DNA of 64,000 bases from Paracoccus sediminicola (GCF_027912835.1 NZ_CP115768.1:434001-498000); one strand, 5' to 3'. Positions 45,018-54,059 are shown, counted from the first letter of the stretch. Numbers and translations: made by a program. Notes: generated by a model from the sequence alone, not told the origin.

Positions 45018-46085
45018 TCACCGCTTCTGAGCCTCGCCGTTCAGCGCCCTCAAATGGCGCTCGGCCACGGCGTTCAGCTCGGCTCCGACAAGGACCACGA
45101 TGGCCGCGATCCACATCCACATCATCAGCACCACCACCGCACCCAGCGTTCCGTAGGTCTCGTTATAGCTGGCGAAATTGGCGGCGTAGAAGGAGAATAG
45201 CGAAGAGGCGCCGACCAGACCGACCGCGGCGAACAGCGCACCCGGCGAGACCCAGCTGAAATGGGCGTCGTCGCGGCTCGGCCCGAAGCGGTAGAGCAGC
45301 GAGATCGACAGTAGCAGCACCGCGAACATGATCGGCCAGCGGATTGCCGAGAACATGCTGACCGTGCTTTCGGGCAGCGGAAGCCAGTCGAGCAGCGCGG
45401 GCAGGACGGCAATCGCCGTCACCAGCGCGATGATCAGCACGATCGCACCAAGCGTCATCCCCAGCGAGATCAGGTTCAGCTTGACGAAACCGCGGCTCTC
45501 CTGTTCGACCCAGGCGACGTTCAGCGCGCCCATCAGCGCCTTCATGCCGCCATTGGCCGACCACAGCGTCGCCAGCAGACCGGCAATCCCGGCAAAGGAC
45601 AAGGCGGTCCCGGGTGAGCTGATGATCGATTCGATCTGACCCCGGATAATGTCGAGCGCCGAGGGCGGCACCACCTGTTCGAGATTGTCGAGCTGATCTT
45701 CGATGACCACAGGGTCGGCAACCAGCCCGAAGATCGAAACAAGCGCGGTGATTGCCGGGAACAACGCCAGAAGTCCGAAGAACACGACGCCGCCCGCTAC
45801 CGAGGTGACGCGGTCCTTGCCGATCTCGCGGATCGTGGCCTTGAGCACCCGCCACCATTCGCCGAGCCGCATTCGCCATGGCGAATCGGGGGCGTCGGCG
45901 CGGGGGGCGGGCAGACCGGCGGCCTTGCTGCTGCCCTCAGCTTGCCGGGGCCCTTCGCTGCCCTCGGATTTTCCGGTGTCGCGGTTCTGGCGGGCATCGT
46001 CATCCAGCCCGTAGCGACGCCTGACATCATCGGGCAGCGGGTCGAACAGCGCATCGGCAATCGAGCGGTCAGAGGATCGGGCCAT
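45018..46085 (-). CDS. YihY/BrkB-family inner-membrane protein
   Basis: 355 residues with about six membrane helices. The core DRVTSVAGGVVFFGLLALFPAITALVSIFGLVADP and the later SYNETYGTLGAVVVLMMWMWIAAIVVLVGAELNAVAERH are YihY/UPF0761 signatures. The N-terminal 70 residues are hydrophilic. The former RNase BN assignment of the family is wrong, and the function remains open. It follows the unknown one-helix protein by 9 bases, so they form a two-gene unit. Confidence 0.9.
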   Translation of the reverse strand: MARSSDRSIADALFDPLPDDVRRRYGLDDDARQNRDTGKSEGSEGPRQAEGSSKAAGLPAPRADAPDSPWRMRLGEWWRVLKATIREIGKDRVTSVAGGVVFFGLLALFPAITALVSIFGLVADPVVIEDQLDNLEQVVPPSALDIIRGQIESIISSPGTALSFAGIAGLLATLWSANGGMKALMGALNVAWVEQESRGFVKLNLISLGMTLGAIVLIIALVTAIAVLPALLDWLPLPESTVSMFSAIRWPIMFAVLLLSISLLYRFGPSRDDAHFSWVSPGALFAAVGLVGASSLFSFYAANFASYNETYGTLGAVVVLMMWMWIAAIVVLVGAELNAVAERHLRALNGEAQKR

Positions 46086-46094
46086 GACCGCGGA

Positions 46095-46841
46095 TCACAG
46101 ATTATGACTGCGGCGCGTGGCCTCGTTTTCGGCGCTGCGGTGCGCGGAGGCCGTGTCGGTCTGGTCGGCCTTCTGCGCTGGCGTGTGGCTCGTTCGGGTA
46201 TCATCCCCATCGCCGCCTTTGCCGCCGAACAGACCGCCGAACTTGTCGGAGGCCTCCATGAAGTCGCGCAGGATGCCGTCGGCGCGGCCCGAGACCTGCT
46301 GGAAGCCCTGCACCGCTGCCGTCGCTGCGGCAACGAGACGGGTCAGATTGGTGGCGATTTCGCCGGCGCTGTCGCCGAAGCTGCGCAGGAACCCACCTTC
46401 GGAATGACCCTGAGACGGGCGGCGCCCGCCTGCCGGGCGGGGGCGCGGGCGCGGTTGGGCAGCACGGCGGCGCAGATCTGCGGCGTGTTCGTCGTAATCC
46501 ACGAAATCGGCGCGGGCGCGGTTGAGCATCGCCTGACGCTCGGCAAGGCTCAACTCCTCGAAGCGGGGCGCGTGGCGGCGGCGCGGGCGGCTGCGGCGGC
46601 GGGGCCGGTCCTCGTCATCGCCGCTGATCGCACCGGCGACGGCGCGGCCCGCGAAGATGGTCAGCGCGGTTGCCGCAGCCGCGGCGACGCCCATCCCGCC
46701 CAGAACCGCAAGGCTCGGGCGTTTTTCCTCGGGTGGCGGCAAACGCCGGCTCGGCGGCAAGCGGCCCGAAGGGATATGCCCCTCGGGAACCGGGCGCGGG
46801 CCATGAGGGGTATCGCTGGTCACATCTGCAAAGCGCGACAT
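46095..46841 (-). CDS. unidentified one-helix membrane protein upstream of yihY
   Basis: 248 residues, no family recognised. A proline-rich N-terminus (about 12-40) leads to one membrane helix (about 44-72, Ala/Gly-rich), then an acidic turn and a strongly basic block (RRRSRPRRRHAPR, about 81-93). A helix with FEELSLAERQAMLNRARADFVDYDEHAADLRRRA follows, then an Arg/Pro/Gly linker, and an amphipathic segment GFLRSFGDSAGEIATNLTRLVAAATAAVQGFQQVSGRADGIL near residues 146-190. The ATG at 46841 has AAGGAAC upstream. It probably works with the YihY protein encoded 9 bases downstream. Confidence 0.6.
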   Translation of the reverse strand: MSRFADVTSDTPHGPRPVPEGHIPSGRLPPSRRLPPPEEKRPSLAVLGGMGVAAAAATALTIFAGRAVAGAISGDDEDRPRRRSRPRRRHAPRFEELSLAERQAMLNRARADFVDYDEHAADLRRRAAQPRPRPRPAGGRRPSQGHSEGGFLRSFGDSAGEIATNLTRLVAAATAAVQGFQQVSGRADGILRDFMEASDKFGGLFGGKGGDGDDTRTSHTPAQKADQTDTASAHRSAENEATRRSHNL

Positions 46842-46996
46842 AAGCCGTTCCTTTCGCTGTCTTGTTGCAGGCAAAACGAGCGTCGCGCGGTTTCGTTCCA
46901 GCGATCCGGCTCGGGCCGCGGCGAAACGGGCGCTATTTCCGGCACTGCCAGCGGAGCCGGGCGGAGTGCTGGAGGCTTGCCGGGAGGGGCGACACG

Positions 46997-47027
46997 AAAA
47001 AGCCGCGCCGGGGCGACCGGCGCGGCT
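46997..47027 (-). terminator. rpsF-rpsR-rplI operon terminator
   Basis: 11-bp perfect stem (47017-47027 with 47001-47011) and a 5-base loop; reading the minus strand it ends in five T residues. It begins 27 bases after the rplI stop. Confidence 0.88.
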
Positions 47028-47054
47028 CTGCTATCTGGTGATAGATTTGGGCGA

Positions 47055-47672
47055 TTACTCGCCCGAACCGGCCGTGGTTTCCGGCGCGTCGGTGACCAGC
47101 TCGTCGTCGTCGCGCGAGGCAGAGCCGATATCGTCGAACAGCTCGGCAATCTCGAACTCGGCCTCGGCGTCTTCTTCCGCCGCGAGGTCCTGGATCGACT
47201 TGCCCGACGCCTGAAGCTCGGCTTCCTCGTTCGAGCGAGCCACGTTCAGCGTGATCTCGGCCTCGACCTCGGGATGCAGCACGACCTGGATGTTGTGCAG
47301 GCCCAGCTCTTTGATCGGGGCGCCAAGCACGACCTGCTTGCGGTCGATCTGGTGACCTGCCGCATTGGCCGCATCCGCCGCGTCACGCGGGCTGACCGAA
47401 CCGTAAAGCGAGCCGGCATCGGAGGCCGAGCGGATGATGATGAAGGTTTCGCCGTTCAGCTTGTCGGCAACCTTCTGGGCATCGGCCTTGGATTCGTCGT
47501 TCTTGGCGACGAGCGCGGCCTTCTGCGCCTCGAATGCGGCGATGTTGGATTCCGAGGCACGCAGCGCCTTCCCCTGCGGCAGCAGGAAATTGCGGGCGTA
47601 ACCTTCCTTGACGCGGACCACGTCGCCCATGGCGCCGAGCTTGGCGACGCGTTCCAGCAGGATGACTTGCAT
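47055..47672 (-). CDS. rplI: 50S ribosomal protein L9
   Basis: 205 residues. The N-terminal domain [40 protein letters not shown] is the L9 signature; the C-terminal rRNA-binding domain ([64 protein letters not shown]) follows. The last ~45 residues form an acidic extension ([30 protein letters not shown]) beyond the usual ~150, a feature seen in this bacterial group. Third gene of rpsF-rpsR-rplI. Confidence 0.97.
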   Translation of the reverse strand: MQVILLERVAKLGAMGDVVRVKEGYARNFLLPQGKALRASESNIAAFEAQKAALVAKNDESKADAQKVADKLNGETFIIIRSASDAGSLYGSVSPRDAADAANAAGHQIDRKQVVLGAPIKELGLHNIQVVLHPEVEAEITLNVARSNEEAELQASGKSIQDLAAEEDAEAEFEIAELFDDIGSASRDDDELVTDAPETTAGSGE

Positions 47673-47684
47673 CGGTCTTCCTCC

Positions 47685-47912
47685 TTATTTCACGACATAG
47701 GGCAGCAGCGCCAGAAAGCGTGCGCGCTTGATGGCCTGAGCCAGCTTGCGCTGGTTCTTGGCCGAAACGGCGGTGATGCGCGACGGCACGATCTTGCCGC
47801 GTTCGCTGATATAGCGCTGCAGCAGACGGGTGTCCTTGTAGTCGATCTTGGGGGCGTTGTCGCCACCGAACGGATCGACCTTGCGACGGCGGAAAAACGG
47901 TTTGTTCGCCAT
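47685..47912 (-). CDS. rpsR: 30S ribosomal protein S18
   Basis: 75 residues, typical S18. Recognisable segments are [68 protein letters not shown]. It binds S6 on the small subunit platform. It lies 12 bases after both rpsF and before rplI. Confidence 0.98.
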   Translation of the reverse strand: MANKPFFRRRKVDPFGGDNAPKIDYKDTRLLQRYISERGKIVPSRITAVSAKNQRKLAQAIKRARFLALLPYVVK

Positions 47913-47924
47913 GTCTCGATCTCC

Positions 47925-48287
47925 TTAGTTGTCGCGGTCGCGGCTGCGACGCTCACCGCGCTCTTCGCGCTTCTGCATCTGGACGGACGGGCCTTCTTCG
48001 TGTGCGTCGACCTTGATCGACATCACCCGCATCACGTCGTCATGCAGACGGGCCAGACGCTCCATCTCCTGCACGGCGGCCGAAGGCGCGTCGGTGCGCA
48101 GGAAGGCGTAATGGCCCTTGCGGTTCTTGTTGATCTTATAGGCGAGGGTGCGGACACCCCAGTATTCGCTGTCGACCACCTTGCCGCCATTATCGGCCAG
48201 CACGGTGGAAAAATGTTCGACCAGCCCTTCGGCCTGCGTGTTCGACAGGTCCTGGCGGGCGATCAGCACATGCTCATAAAGCGGCAT
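47925..48287 (-). CDS. rpsF: 30S ribosomal protein S6
   Basis: 120 residues. MPLYEHVLIARQDLSNTQAEGLVEHFSTVLADNGGKVVDSEYWGVRTLAYKINKNRKGHYAFLRTDAPSAAVQEMERLARLHDDVMRVMSIKV is a full S6. The charged C-terminal tail (QKREERGERRSRDRDN) is common in alphaproteobacteria. The ATG at 48287 is the family start. First gene of the operon, preceded by a recognisable promoter and a structured leader of about 100 bases. Confidence 0.98.
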   Translation of the reverse strand: MPLYEHVLIARQDLSNTQAEGLVEHFSTVLADNGGKVVDSEYWGVRTLAYKINKNRKGHYAFLRTDAPSAAVQEMERLARLHDDVMRVMSIKVDAHEEGPSVQMQKREERGERRSRDRDN

Positions 48288-48332
48288 GTCAGACCTTTCA
48301 GTTTTCAAGGCGGCTTCAACGGCGGGAAAACC

Positions 48333-48383
48333 CCTTCCGCGCCCCGCCACGAGAGGCTGCGCCGGTTTCGCGATTGCGGAAGG
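48333..48383 (-). promoter_or_regulatory. candidate structured leader of the rpsF operon
   Basis: 8-bp perfect complementary arms (CCTTCCGC at 48333-48340, GCGGAAGG at 48376-48383) enclose a 35-base segment that can fold further. It would sit at the very 5' end of the rpsF transcript. Several bacteria autoregulate rpsF through an S6:S18-binding leader hairpin. I cannot confirm the conserved CCG bulge of that motif, so this is a candidate only. Confidence 0.35.
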
Positions 48384-48390
48384 ATGCGGC

Positions 48391-48418
48391 TTTATAGCGG
48401 CGGATTACAGGGATGCAA
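48391..48418 (-). promoter_or_regulatory. sigma-70-like promoter of rpsF
   Basis: On the minus strand -35 TTGCAT (48413-48418) and -10 TATAAA (48391-48396) are separated by 16 bases. Initiation near 48384 would give a leader of about 97 bases. Confidence 0.5.
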
Positions 48419-48546
48419 GGAGATTCCTGCCCGCCCGTTTTACCTTTGCCCGCCGCTGCCGCCTTGACGGTTATCACGGCTCTGCCAGCGGCGGAACCGG
48501 GCCGGTTGCGCGGCGTTGCCCCAGCAACACGATGAGGAGTGACAGC

Positions 48547-49389
48547 ATGTTCAAAGATTTCCGCACACCGCTTTTCAGCTCTGCCCTGATTGCCGCAATG
48601 GCCGTGACAGCGCCGGTTCTGGCGCAGGCGCAGGACGACACCGACGAGACGGCAACGACCGAAGCCACGGCGGGTTCGGCTGACGCAGGCGCAGACGCTG
48701 CTGCCGACACGGGCGCCCAGACTGATGACCCCGCTGGCGAGGGCGCGTCCGGCGAAAACGCGTCGGCCGAAAGCGGCGCTGCCGACGCAGCCGGATCCAA
48801 CAGTGGCGAGGAACAGCCCGGCGCGCCGGTGATGACCAAGCCCGGCGATGATGACAACATGCCCGAGGCCGGCACCTACAGCTTCGATCCCGCGCATAGC
48901 CAGATCATGTTCAGCTACGATCACATGGGCTTCTCGACCTCGCGCGGCTTCGTGAACGGTGTCGAGGGCAGCATCACGCTGGACCCGCAAGACCTCGCTT
49001 CGGCCACGGTCGAAGCCTCGTTCCCGCTTTCGGCGCTGCGCACTGTCGCGCCCGAGTTGGACGAGCATCTGAAGACTGATGATTTCTTCGGGGTCGAGGG
49101 CGAGGACATGCCGGTCATCACCTTCACCTCGACCGGGATCGAGCTTGAAGATGACGGGGAAGAGGCTCAGGTGACCGGCGATCTGACGCTGAACGGCGTG
49201 ACCCGCCCGGTGACGCTCGACGTGGAATTCGTCGGGGCAGGGGTCGACCCGATCACCCAGACACCGACCATCGGTTTCAGCGGCGAGACCGAGATCGACC
49301 GGTCGGATTTCAATCTCGGCGCATTCGTCCCCGCCGTCGATGACGAGCTTGAGATCGAGATTTCGGTCGAAGCCAAGCTGGAAGGCTGA
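48547..49389 (+). CDS. YceI-family periplasmic lipid-binding-type protein
   Basis: 280 residues. A signal peptide ends near residue 27 (VTAPVLAQAQ). The YceI lipocalin-like domain starts near residue 109: AGTYSFDPAHSQIMFSYDHMGFSTSRGFVNGVEGSITLDP, then DEHLKTDDFFGVEGEDMPVITFTSTGIEL, VTGDLTLNGVTRPVTLDVEFVGAG, and IGFSGETEIDRSDFNLGAFVPAVDDELEIEISVEAKL. Between them is a low-complexity linker of about 80 residues rich in Ala, Asp, Glu, Gly and Ser, which most YceI proteins lack. Family members bind isoprenoid-type ligands. It has its own terminator. Confidence 0.9.
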   Translation: MFKDFRTPLFSSALIAAMAVTAPVLAQAQDDTDETATTEATAGSADAGADAAADTGAQTDDPAGEGASGENASAESGAADAAGSNSGEEQPGAPVMTKPGDDDNMPEAGTYSFDPAHSQIMFSYDHMGFSTSRGFVNGVEGSITLDPQDLASATVEASFPLSALRTVAPELDEHLKTDDFFGVEGEDMPVITFTSTGIELEDDGEEAQVTGDLTLNGVTRPVTLDVEFVGAGVDPITQTPTIGFSGETEIDRSDFNLGAFVPAVDDELEIEISVEAKLEG

Positions 49390-49413
49390 TCCATCCCGAA
49401 GCCTTTCCTGCGA

Positions 49414-49440
49414 GGGGCCGCCATGTGCGGCCCCGTTTTT
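49414..49440 (+). terminator. yceI-family gene terminator
   Basis: 8-bp perfect stem (GGGGCCGC at 49414-49421, GCGGCCCC at 49427-49434), 5-base loop, then GTTTTT. Confidence 0.85.
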
Positions 49441-49518
49441 CATGGTGCACCCGATTGCCGTCCGGCGCGGGGCGTTGCATGCTCGGCCATGATCCTGCCG
49501 GTCGAAAGGATATAGTGC

Positions 49519-50496
49519 ATGGCTCTGGAAGACGCGAAAAACCAGGTGGATCAGGCGTTTACGCGCGATGAGTCGCGGGGGCTGAGCTTCGAGAACGCCT
49601 TTGGCGGCGCCACATCGTTTCTGCGTCGGCGCTATGCGAAGGATCTGGCGGGCTTCGATCTGGCGGTGACCGGCATCCCCTTCGATCAGGCCGTGACCCA
49701 TCGCCCCGGCACCCGCTTCGGGCCGCGTGCCATCCGCGAGGCCTCGACGCTGCAACCCTATGATGCGCCCTATGGCTGGGGCTATGACCCGCTGGCCGAG
49801 CTGGCTATCGCCGATGCGGGCGACATGGCGTTCGATTATGCGAATACGCGCGAGGTTCCTGCCCGGATCGAGACGCATATTGGCGGCCTTTTGGATCAGG
49901 GCGTGGGCACGGTCACGCTTGGCGGCGATCATTTCATCACCTTGCCGATCCTGCGGGCCTATGCGCAGCGTCACGGCCCGGTTGCACTGATCCAGTTCGA
50001 CGCGCATTCCGACACTTGGGTCGACGATGACCCCGAGCGGATCGATCACGGAACGTTTCTTTACAAGGCAATCCGCGAGGGCGTCGTCGATCCGGCGGCG
50101 AGCGTCAGTATCGGGATCAGAACCGAGAATCCGGACACGCTTGGCGTTACGATCCTCGATGCGCCCTCGGTCCACCGGGACGGGATTGACACCACTCTCG
50201 CCCGAATCCGCGAGGCTATCGGGGATCGCCCGGTCTATATCACCTTCGATATCGACGCGCTCGATCCGGCCTTCGCACCGGGCACCGGCACGCCGGTCTG
50301 GGGCGGGCTGGCCAGCTGGCAGGCGGCCGCGTTGCTGCGCGGGCTGGCCGGGATCAATCTGATGGGCGGAGACGTGGTCGAAGTCTCGCCGCCCTATGAC
50401 ACCACCGGCGCCACCGCCATTGCCGGGGCGCATGTCGCGGTGGAGCTGATCTGTCTCTATGGGTGGACGCGGCGGAAGGGCAATACCGCGCCCTGA
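49519..50496 (+). CDS. speB: agmatinase / ureohydrolase
   Basis: 325-residue binuclear manganese ureohydrolase. Metal ligands are in LGGDHF (His138), DAHSDT (Asp161, His163, Asp165) and FDIDALDPAFAPGTGTP. VTGIPFDQAVTHRPGTRFGPRAIREAS and GGDVVEVSPPYDTTGATA are conserved. Agmatinase splits agmatine to putrescine and urea. Related enzymes act on guanidinobutyrate or other guanidino compounds, and sequence alone does not exclude them. No arginine decarboxylase gene is nearby. Confidence 0.88.
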   Translation: MALEDAKNQVDQAFTRDESRGLSFENAFGGATSFLRRRYAKDLAGFDLAVTGIPFDQAVTHRPGTRFGPRAIREASTLQPYDAPYGWGYDPLAELAIADAGDMAFDYANTREVPARIETHIGGLLDQGVGTVTLGGDHFITLPILRAYAQRHGPVALIQFDAHSDTWVDDDPERIDHGTFLYKAIREGVVDPAASVSIGIRTENPDTLGVTILDAPSVHRDGIDTTLARIREAIGDRPVYITFDIDALDPAFAPGTGTPVWGGLASWQAAALLRGLAGINLMGGDVVEVSPPYDTTGATAIAGAHVAVELICLYGWTRRKGNTAP

Positions 50497-50600
50497 GGGG
50501 CAGCCGCGGCAGGAACTCTGACGGGGCAATGACGTTTCCACCGCTAGAAGCGCCGCGTGTTTTTCCTGCGGGGCTCCTCCCGTTTGAAAGGACCGACAGA

Positions 50601-51083
50601 ATGATTTTACGCAGCCTTGCCTATGCCTCTTTCGCGCTTGCAGTTGCCGCCCCGGCTGTCGCGCAGCAGCAGAGCCCCGGCGATCTGGCCCAGACCCTGT
50701 TCGAGACCATCGACGCAGATGGCGACAACGCGCTGACCCCGCAAGAGCGCGACGGCTACACTCAGGATGTCGTGGCCTCGATGGATCTCGACGAAAGCGG
50801 CGGGATTGACATGGACGAGTTTCTCAACTGGGGCTTCGGTATGGGGGTCATCGCCGATGATCTGGGCCGCAGCACGCAATATCAGACCGCCAGCCGGATC
50901 ATCTATAAGTTCATGGATTACGACGATGACGGCGCGGTCACCGGCGAAGAGATGGGCCGCTTCCAGGAGGCCGCTTTCGCCTATGCCAATCAGAACGAGG
51001 ATGGCGCGCTGACCGCGGACGAGTTCCATAGCCACCACTTCATCAACATCGCCACCCAGGAGGCGCTTCGACCGCTGGAGTGA
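50601..51083 (+). CDS. secreted EF-hand calcium-binding protein
   Basis: 160 residues. The signal peptide runs to about residue 21 (LAVAAPAVAQ). Four canonical EF-hand loops follow: DADGDNALTPQE (38-49), DLDESGGIDMDE (62-73), DYDDDGAVTGEE (106-117) and NQNEDGALTADE (130-141; Asn at position 1 may weaken it). The protein is therefore a small periplasmic calmodulin-like protein, a kind common in Rhodobacteraceae but of unknown role. GAAAGGA lies about 10 bases before the ATG. It sits between speB and prfA. Confidence 0.88.
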   Translation: MILRSLAYASFALAVAAPAVAQQQSPGDLAQTLFETIDADGDNALTPQERDGYTQDVVASMDLDESGGIDMDEFLNWGFGMGVIADDLGRSTQYQTASRIIYKFMDYDDDGAVTGEEMGRFQEAAFAYANQNEDGALTADEFHSHHFINIATQEALRPLE

Positions 51084-51140
51084 TGCCCTGCGCGGGGCTT
51101 GCCGCTTGACGCGCAGCGCGCCCCGCGTCACATCAGCGGA

Positions 51141-52193
51141 ATGCTTCCCGAAGACCGCCTCCACCAGATCACGCAGCGCTTCGAGTTTATCGAGGCGCGG
51201 CTTAATGCCGGGCCCGCCGCCGACGAAATCGCCGCAATCAGCCGCGAATATGCCGAGCTGAAGCCTGTGGTCGCGCAAATCGCCGAATGGCGCGCCGCGC
51301 AGGACGGGCTGCACGAGGCGCAGCAGATGCTTGCAGACCCCGATATGCGCGAGCTGGCCGAGGAAGAGGTCATGCGGCTGAAGTCGGCCCTGCCGGAGCT
51401 GGAACAGGCCCTGCGCATCGCGCTGTTGCCAAAGGATGCCGCCGATGCCCGCCCCGCCATCGTCGAAATCCGCCCCGGCACGGGCGGAGAGGAAGCGGCC
51501 CTGTTCGCCGGCGATCTTTTGTCCATGTATCGCCGCCACGCCGAGGCGCAGGGATGGAATTTCCAGATGCTCGAACTGAGCGAGACGGAACTTGGTGGAG
51601 TCAAGGAGGCGGTAGCGCGGATCGAGGGCGAGGGGGTCTTTGCGCGGCTCAAATATGAATCCGGCGTGCATCGCGTGCAGCGCGTGCCGGAAACCGAATC
51701 GGGCGGTCGCATTCACACCTCGGCGGCGACGGTCGCGGTGCTGCCCGAGGCGGAGGATGTCGATATCGACATCCCCGCAAACGATCTGCGCATTGATACG
51801 ATGCGCGCCTCGGGCGCGGGCGGTCAGCATGTGAACACCACAGATTCGGCGGTGCGCATCACCCATCTGCCGACCGGCATCGTTGTCACCAGCTCGGAAA
51901 AATCCCAGCATCAGAACCGCGCCAATGCGATGGCCGTGCTGCGTGCGCGGCTTTACGATATCGAACGCGAACGCGCCGACAGCGCGCGCGCCGCGGACCG
52001 CAAGTCGCAGGTCGGCTCGGGAGACCGCTCGGAACGCATCCGTACCTATAATTTCCCGCAGGGCCGGATGACCGATCACCGGATCAACCTGACGCTCTAC
52101 GCGCTCGACCGGGTGATGCAGGGCGATCTGGCCGAGATCATCGACGCGCTCACCGCCCACGATCAGGCCGAGAAGCTGGCGGCGCAGGAATGA
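51141..52193 (+). CDS. prfA: peptide chain release factor 1
   Basis: 350 residues; releases nascent chains at UAA and UAG. The catalytic GGQ is at 227-229 in [20 protein letters not shown], and the codon-reading tripeptide is PET at 183-185 in [17 protein letters not shown], a conservative variant of the PxT motif. [20 protein letters not shown] is conserved in domain 2. The ATG at 51141 matches the family; an in-frame TTG upstream is not used. It overlaps prmC by 4 bases. Confidence 0.96.
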   Translation: MLPEDRLHQITQRFEFIEARLNAGPAADEIAAISREYAELKPVVAQIAEWRAAQDGLHEAQQMLADPDMRELAEEEVMRLKSALPELEQALRIALLPKDAADARPAIVEIRPGTGGEEAALFAGDLLSMYRRHAEAQGWNFQMLELSETELGGVKEAVARIEGEGVFARLKYESGVHRVQRVPETESGGRIHTSAATVAVLPEAEDVDIDIPANDLRIDTMRASGAGGQHVNTTDSAVRITHLPTGIVVTSSEKSQHQNRANAMAVLRARLYDIERERADSARAADRKSQVGSGDRSERIRTYNFPQGRMTDHRINLTLYALDRVMQGDLAEIIDALTAHDQAEKLAAQE

Positions 52194-53005
52194 CCCGGAG
52201 GGAGTGGCTCGACCTGGCCGGATCGCGTCTGCGGGCGGCCGGGCTGGAAGATGCGCGGCGCGAGGCAGCGGCGATTCTGGCTGCGGCCGAGGGGGCGCGG
52301 CACTATCGCGCGGCCGCGTCCGAACCCTTACCGGACGCTCTGCGGGCGCAGCTAGGCGCGATGCTCGATTCCCGCGCCGCGCGCCAGCCGTTAAGCCAGA
52401 TCACCGGCAGGCGCGCCTTCTGGAAGCATGAGTTCCGGGTAACGCCCGATACGCTGGACCCGCGCCCCGAAACCGAGGCACTTGTCGCCGCGGCGTTGGA
52501 GCTGCCCTGGGCATCGGTTCTGGATCTGGGGACCGGGACGGGCGCGATCCTGATCTCGCTTCTCGCCGAGCGGCCCGGCGCGTCGGGGCTGGCCACCGAT
52601 ATCTCCGACAAAGCGCTGCGCGTGGCGCAGGACAACGCCGCGCGGATCGGCGTCAGCGCAGATTTTGCGCGGGCCGACTGGTTCGACGGCGTGACCGGGC
52701 ATTTCGACCTGATCGTCTCGAACCCGCCCTATATTGCCGCCTGCGAGATGGCGGCGCTGCAACCCGAGGTGCGCGACTGGGAACCTCATCTGGCGCTTAC
52801 CGATGGCGGCGACGGGCTGACGGCCTATCGTCGGATCGCGGCCGGAGCGGCGGCGCATCTGCGGCCGGGCGGGCATGTCCTCGCCGAGATCGGCTGGCAG
52901 CAGGGGGCCGAGGTCGCCGCGATCTTTGCGGCAGAGGGGGCGCGCGTGACAGTGCTGCCGGATCTCGACGGTCGCGATCGTGTGATTCGCGCAAGTTTTT
53001 CGTGA
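52190..53005 (+). CDS. prmC: release factor glutamine methyltransferase
   Basis: 271 residues. It methylates the GGQ glutamine of release factors. The SAM-binding motif is [18 protein letters not shown] (DLGTGTG at 112-118), and the substrate-binding NPPY is at 178-181. The conserved PRPETEALV precedes. Its ATGA overlap with prfA couples enzyme and substrate. Confidence 0.95.
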   Translation: MTRREWLDLAGSRLRAAGLEDARREAAAILAAAEGARHYRAAASEPLPDALRAQLGAMLDSRAARQPLSQITGRRAFWKHEFRVTPDTLDPRPETEALVAAALELPWASVLDLGTGTGAILISLLAERPGASGLATDISDKALRVAQDNAARIGVSADFARADWFDGVTGHFDLIVSNPPYIAACEMAALQPEVRDWEPHLALTDGGDGLTAYRRIAAGAAAHLRPGGHVLAEIGWQQGAEVAAIFAAEGARVTVLPDLDGRDRVIRASFS

Positions 53006-53252
53006 CAGACCCTGTTGAAACCGTGCTAGACTGCTTAAATAGGCATGGCTTTGGAAGAATTGGCGATAATTTTCGCTTGTAACGGAAAGAAAGCCGTGTT
53101 TATTCAAGGCGCGTGACGGTGGACAGGGTTCGCCGCACCTATCAGCCACGACATCGTTGCAGTCTGATCGCGGGTGAACCCGCCCTAAAGGACGAAACGC
53201 GGCAATGTGGTGGCAAGGGAACAATTCCAGACGACTGGATAAAGTCAGGCAA

Positions 53253-54038
53253 ATGAGATCTTCGAAATCCCGTTCGCGTTCGAAGTCGAACCGTCAGCGT
53301 TCGCTCGGCAATATCGTAAATCGCGTGTTCGATTCCTCGGGCCCCGAGGGCAAGGTCCGCGGCACGCCTCAGCAGATCATCGACAAGTATCTGACGCTCG
53401 CCCGCGATGCGCAGCTGTCGAATGACCGCGTGGCCGAGCAGGCTTTCCTGCAACATGCCGAGCATTACACCCGCATGTTGGGCGAAGCCCAGCGTGAGCA
53501 GGCCGAGCGTCAGCAGCAGCAACAGCAGCAGCAGAATAATCACAACAATAATCAGAACCAGCATCAGCAGGGTCACCAGCAGAACCAGCAGAGTGACGGC
53601 CAGCGCGGCGAGGAAGAGCGTGATCCGCGCGCTCAACCCGGCAACGGGGCCGAGGATCAGCGCCGCGCCAACGAGACGTCCGAGGATCAGCCCTCCCGCG
53701 AGGATAAGCCGCGCGACGAGAAATCGCGGGCCAATGGTCGCGACCGCAGTCGCGCCGGGCGCAGCCAGCCCCGCGAGGCCGCAGCGCAGGACGCCGCGGA
53801 ACAGCCGGGTTCGGCAGAGAACACGCCCGGCGCGCTGCCCGATGCGATCGACGCCACCGAAGAAGGTCCGGTCGAGACGCCCGAGCGGGCCGAGCCCAAG
53901 CCGCGCGCCCGCCGCAGCACCACGACCCGCACCCGCAGCGCCGAGCCGCGCAGCCGGTCGCGTAAATCGGCCAAGACAGGCGACGCCGCCGCCGAGGGCG
54001 ATGCCGTGCCGCCGGTCGTGGAAGTGCCGGGCGACTAA
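53253..54038 (+). CDS. DUF4167 protein with Q/N-rich tract
   Basis: 261 residues. The conserved part is MRSSKSRSRSKSNRQRSLGNIVNRVFDSSGPEGKVRGTPQQIIDKYLTLARDAQLSNDRVAEQAFLQHAEHYTRML (residues 1-75), the DUF4167 domain found in alphaproteobacteria. It is followed by a Gln/Asn/His tract (about 86-117) and then a long charged, disordered, Arg/Glu/Pro-rich tail. The basic N-terminus suggests RNA or DNA binding; the function is unknown. I prefer the ATG at 53253 because the family starts MR(S/Q); an in-frame ATG at 53205 would add 16 residues. The 247-base leader contains a small hairpin GCGGG-TGAA-CCCGC at 53170-53183. Confidence 0.85.
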   Translation: MRSSKSRSRSKSNRQRSLGNIVNRVFDSSGPEGKVRGTPQQIIDKYLTLARDAQLSNDRVAEQAFLQHAEHYTRMLGEAQREQAERQQQQQQQQNNHNNNQNQHQQGHQQNQQSDGQRGEEERDPRAQPGNGAEDQRRANETSEDQPSREDKPRDEKSRANGRDRSRAGRSQPREAAAQDAAEQPGSAENTPGALPDAIDATEEGPVETPERAEPKPRARRSTTTRTRSAEPRSRSRKSAKTGDAAAEGDAVPPVVEVPGD

Positions 54039-54059
54039 TCGCCGCTGATCGAATGACCG

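Noticed and set aside
45942..48467. 841-codon plus-strand open frame spanning the unknown membrane protein and the ribosomal protein operon
   Set aside because: It lies opposite rplI, rpsR and rpsF, which are certain; it is a GC-rich antisense artefact.
53512..53590. CAG-rich tract as a CRISPR or tandem repeat array
   Set aside because: There are no regular spacers; the repeats encode in-frame Gln/Asn within a conserved gene.
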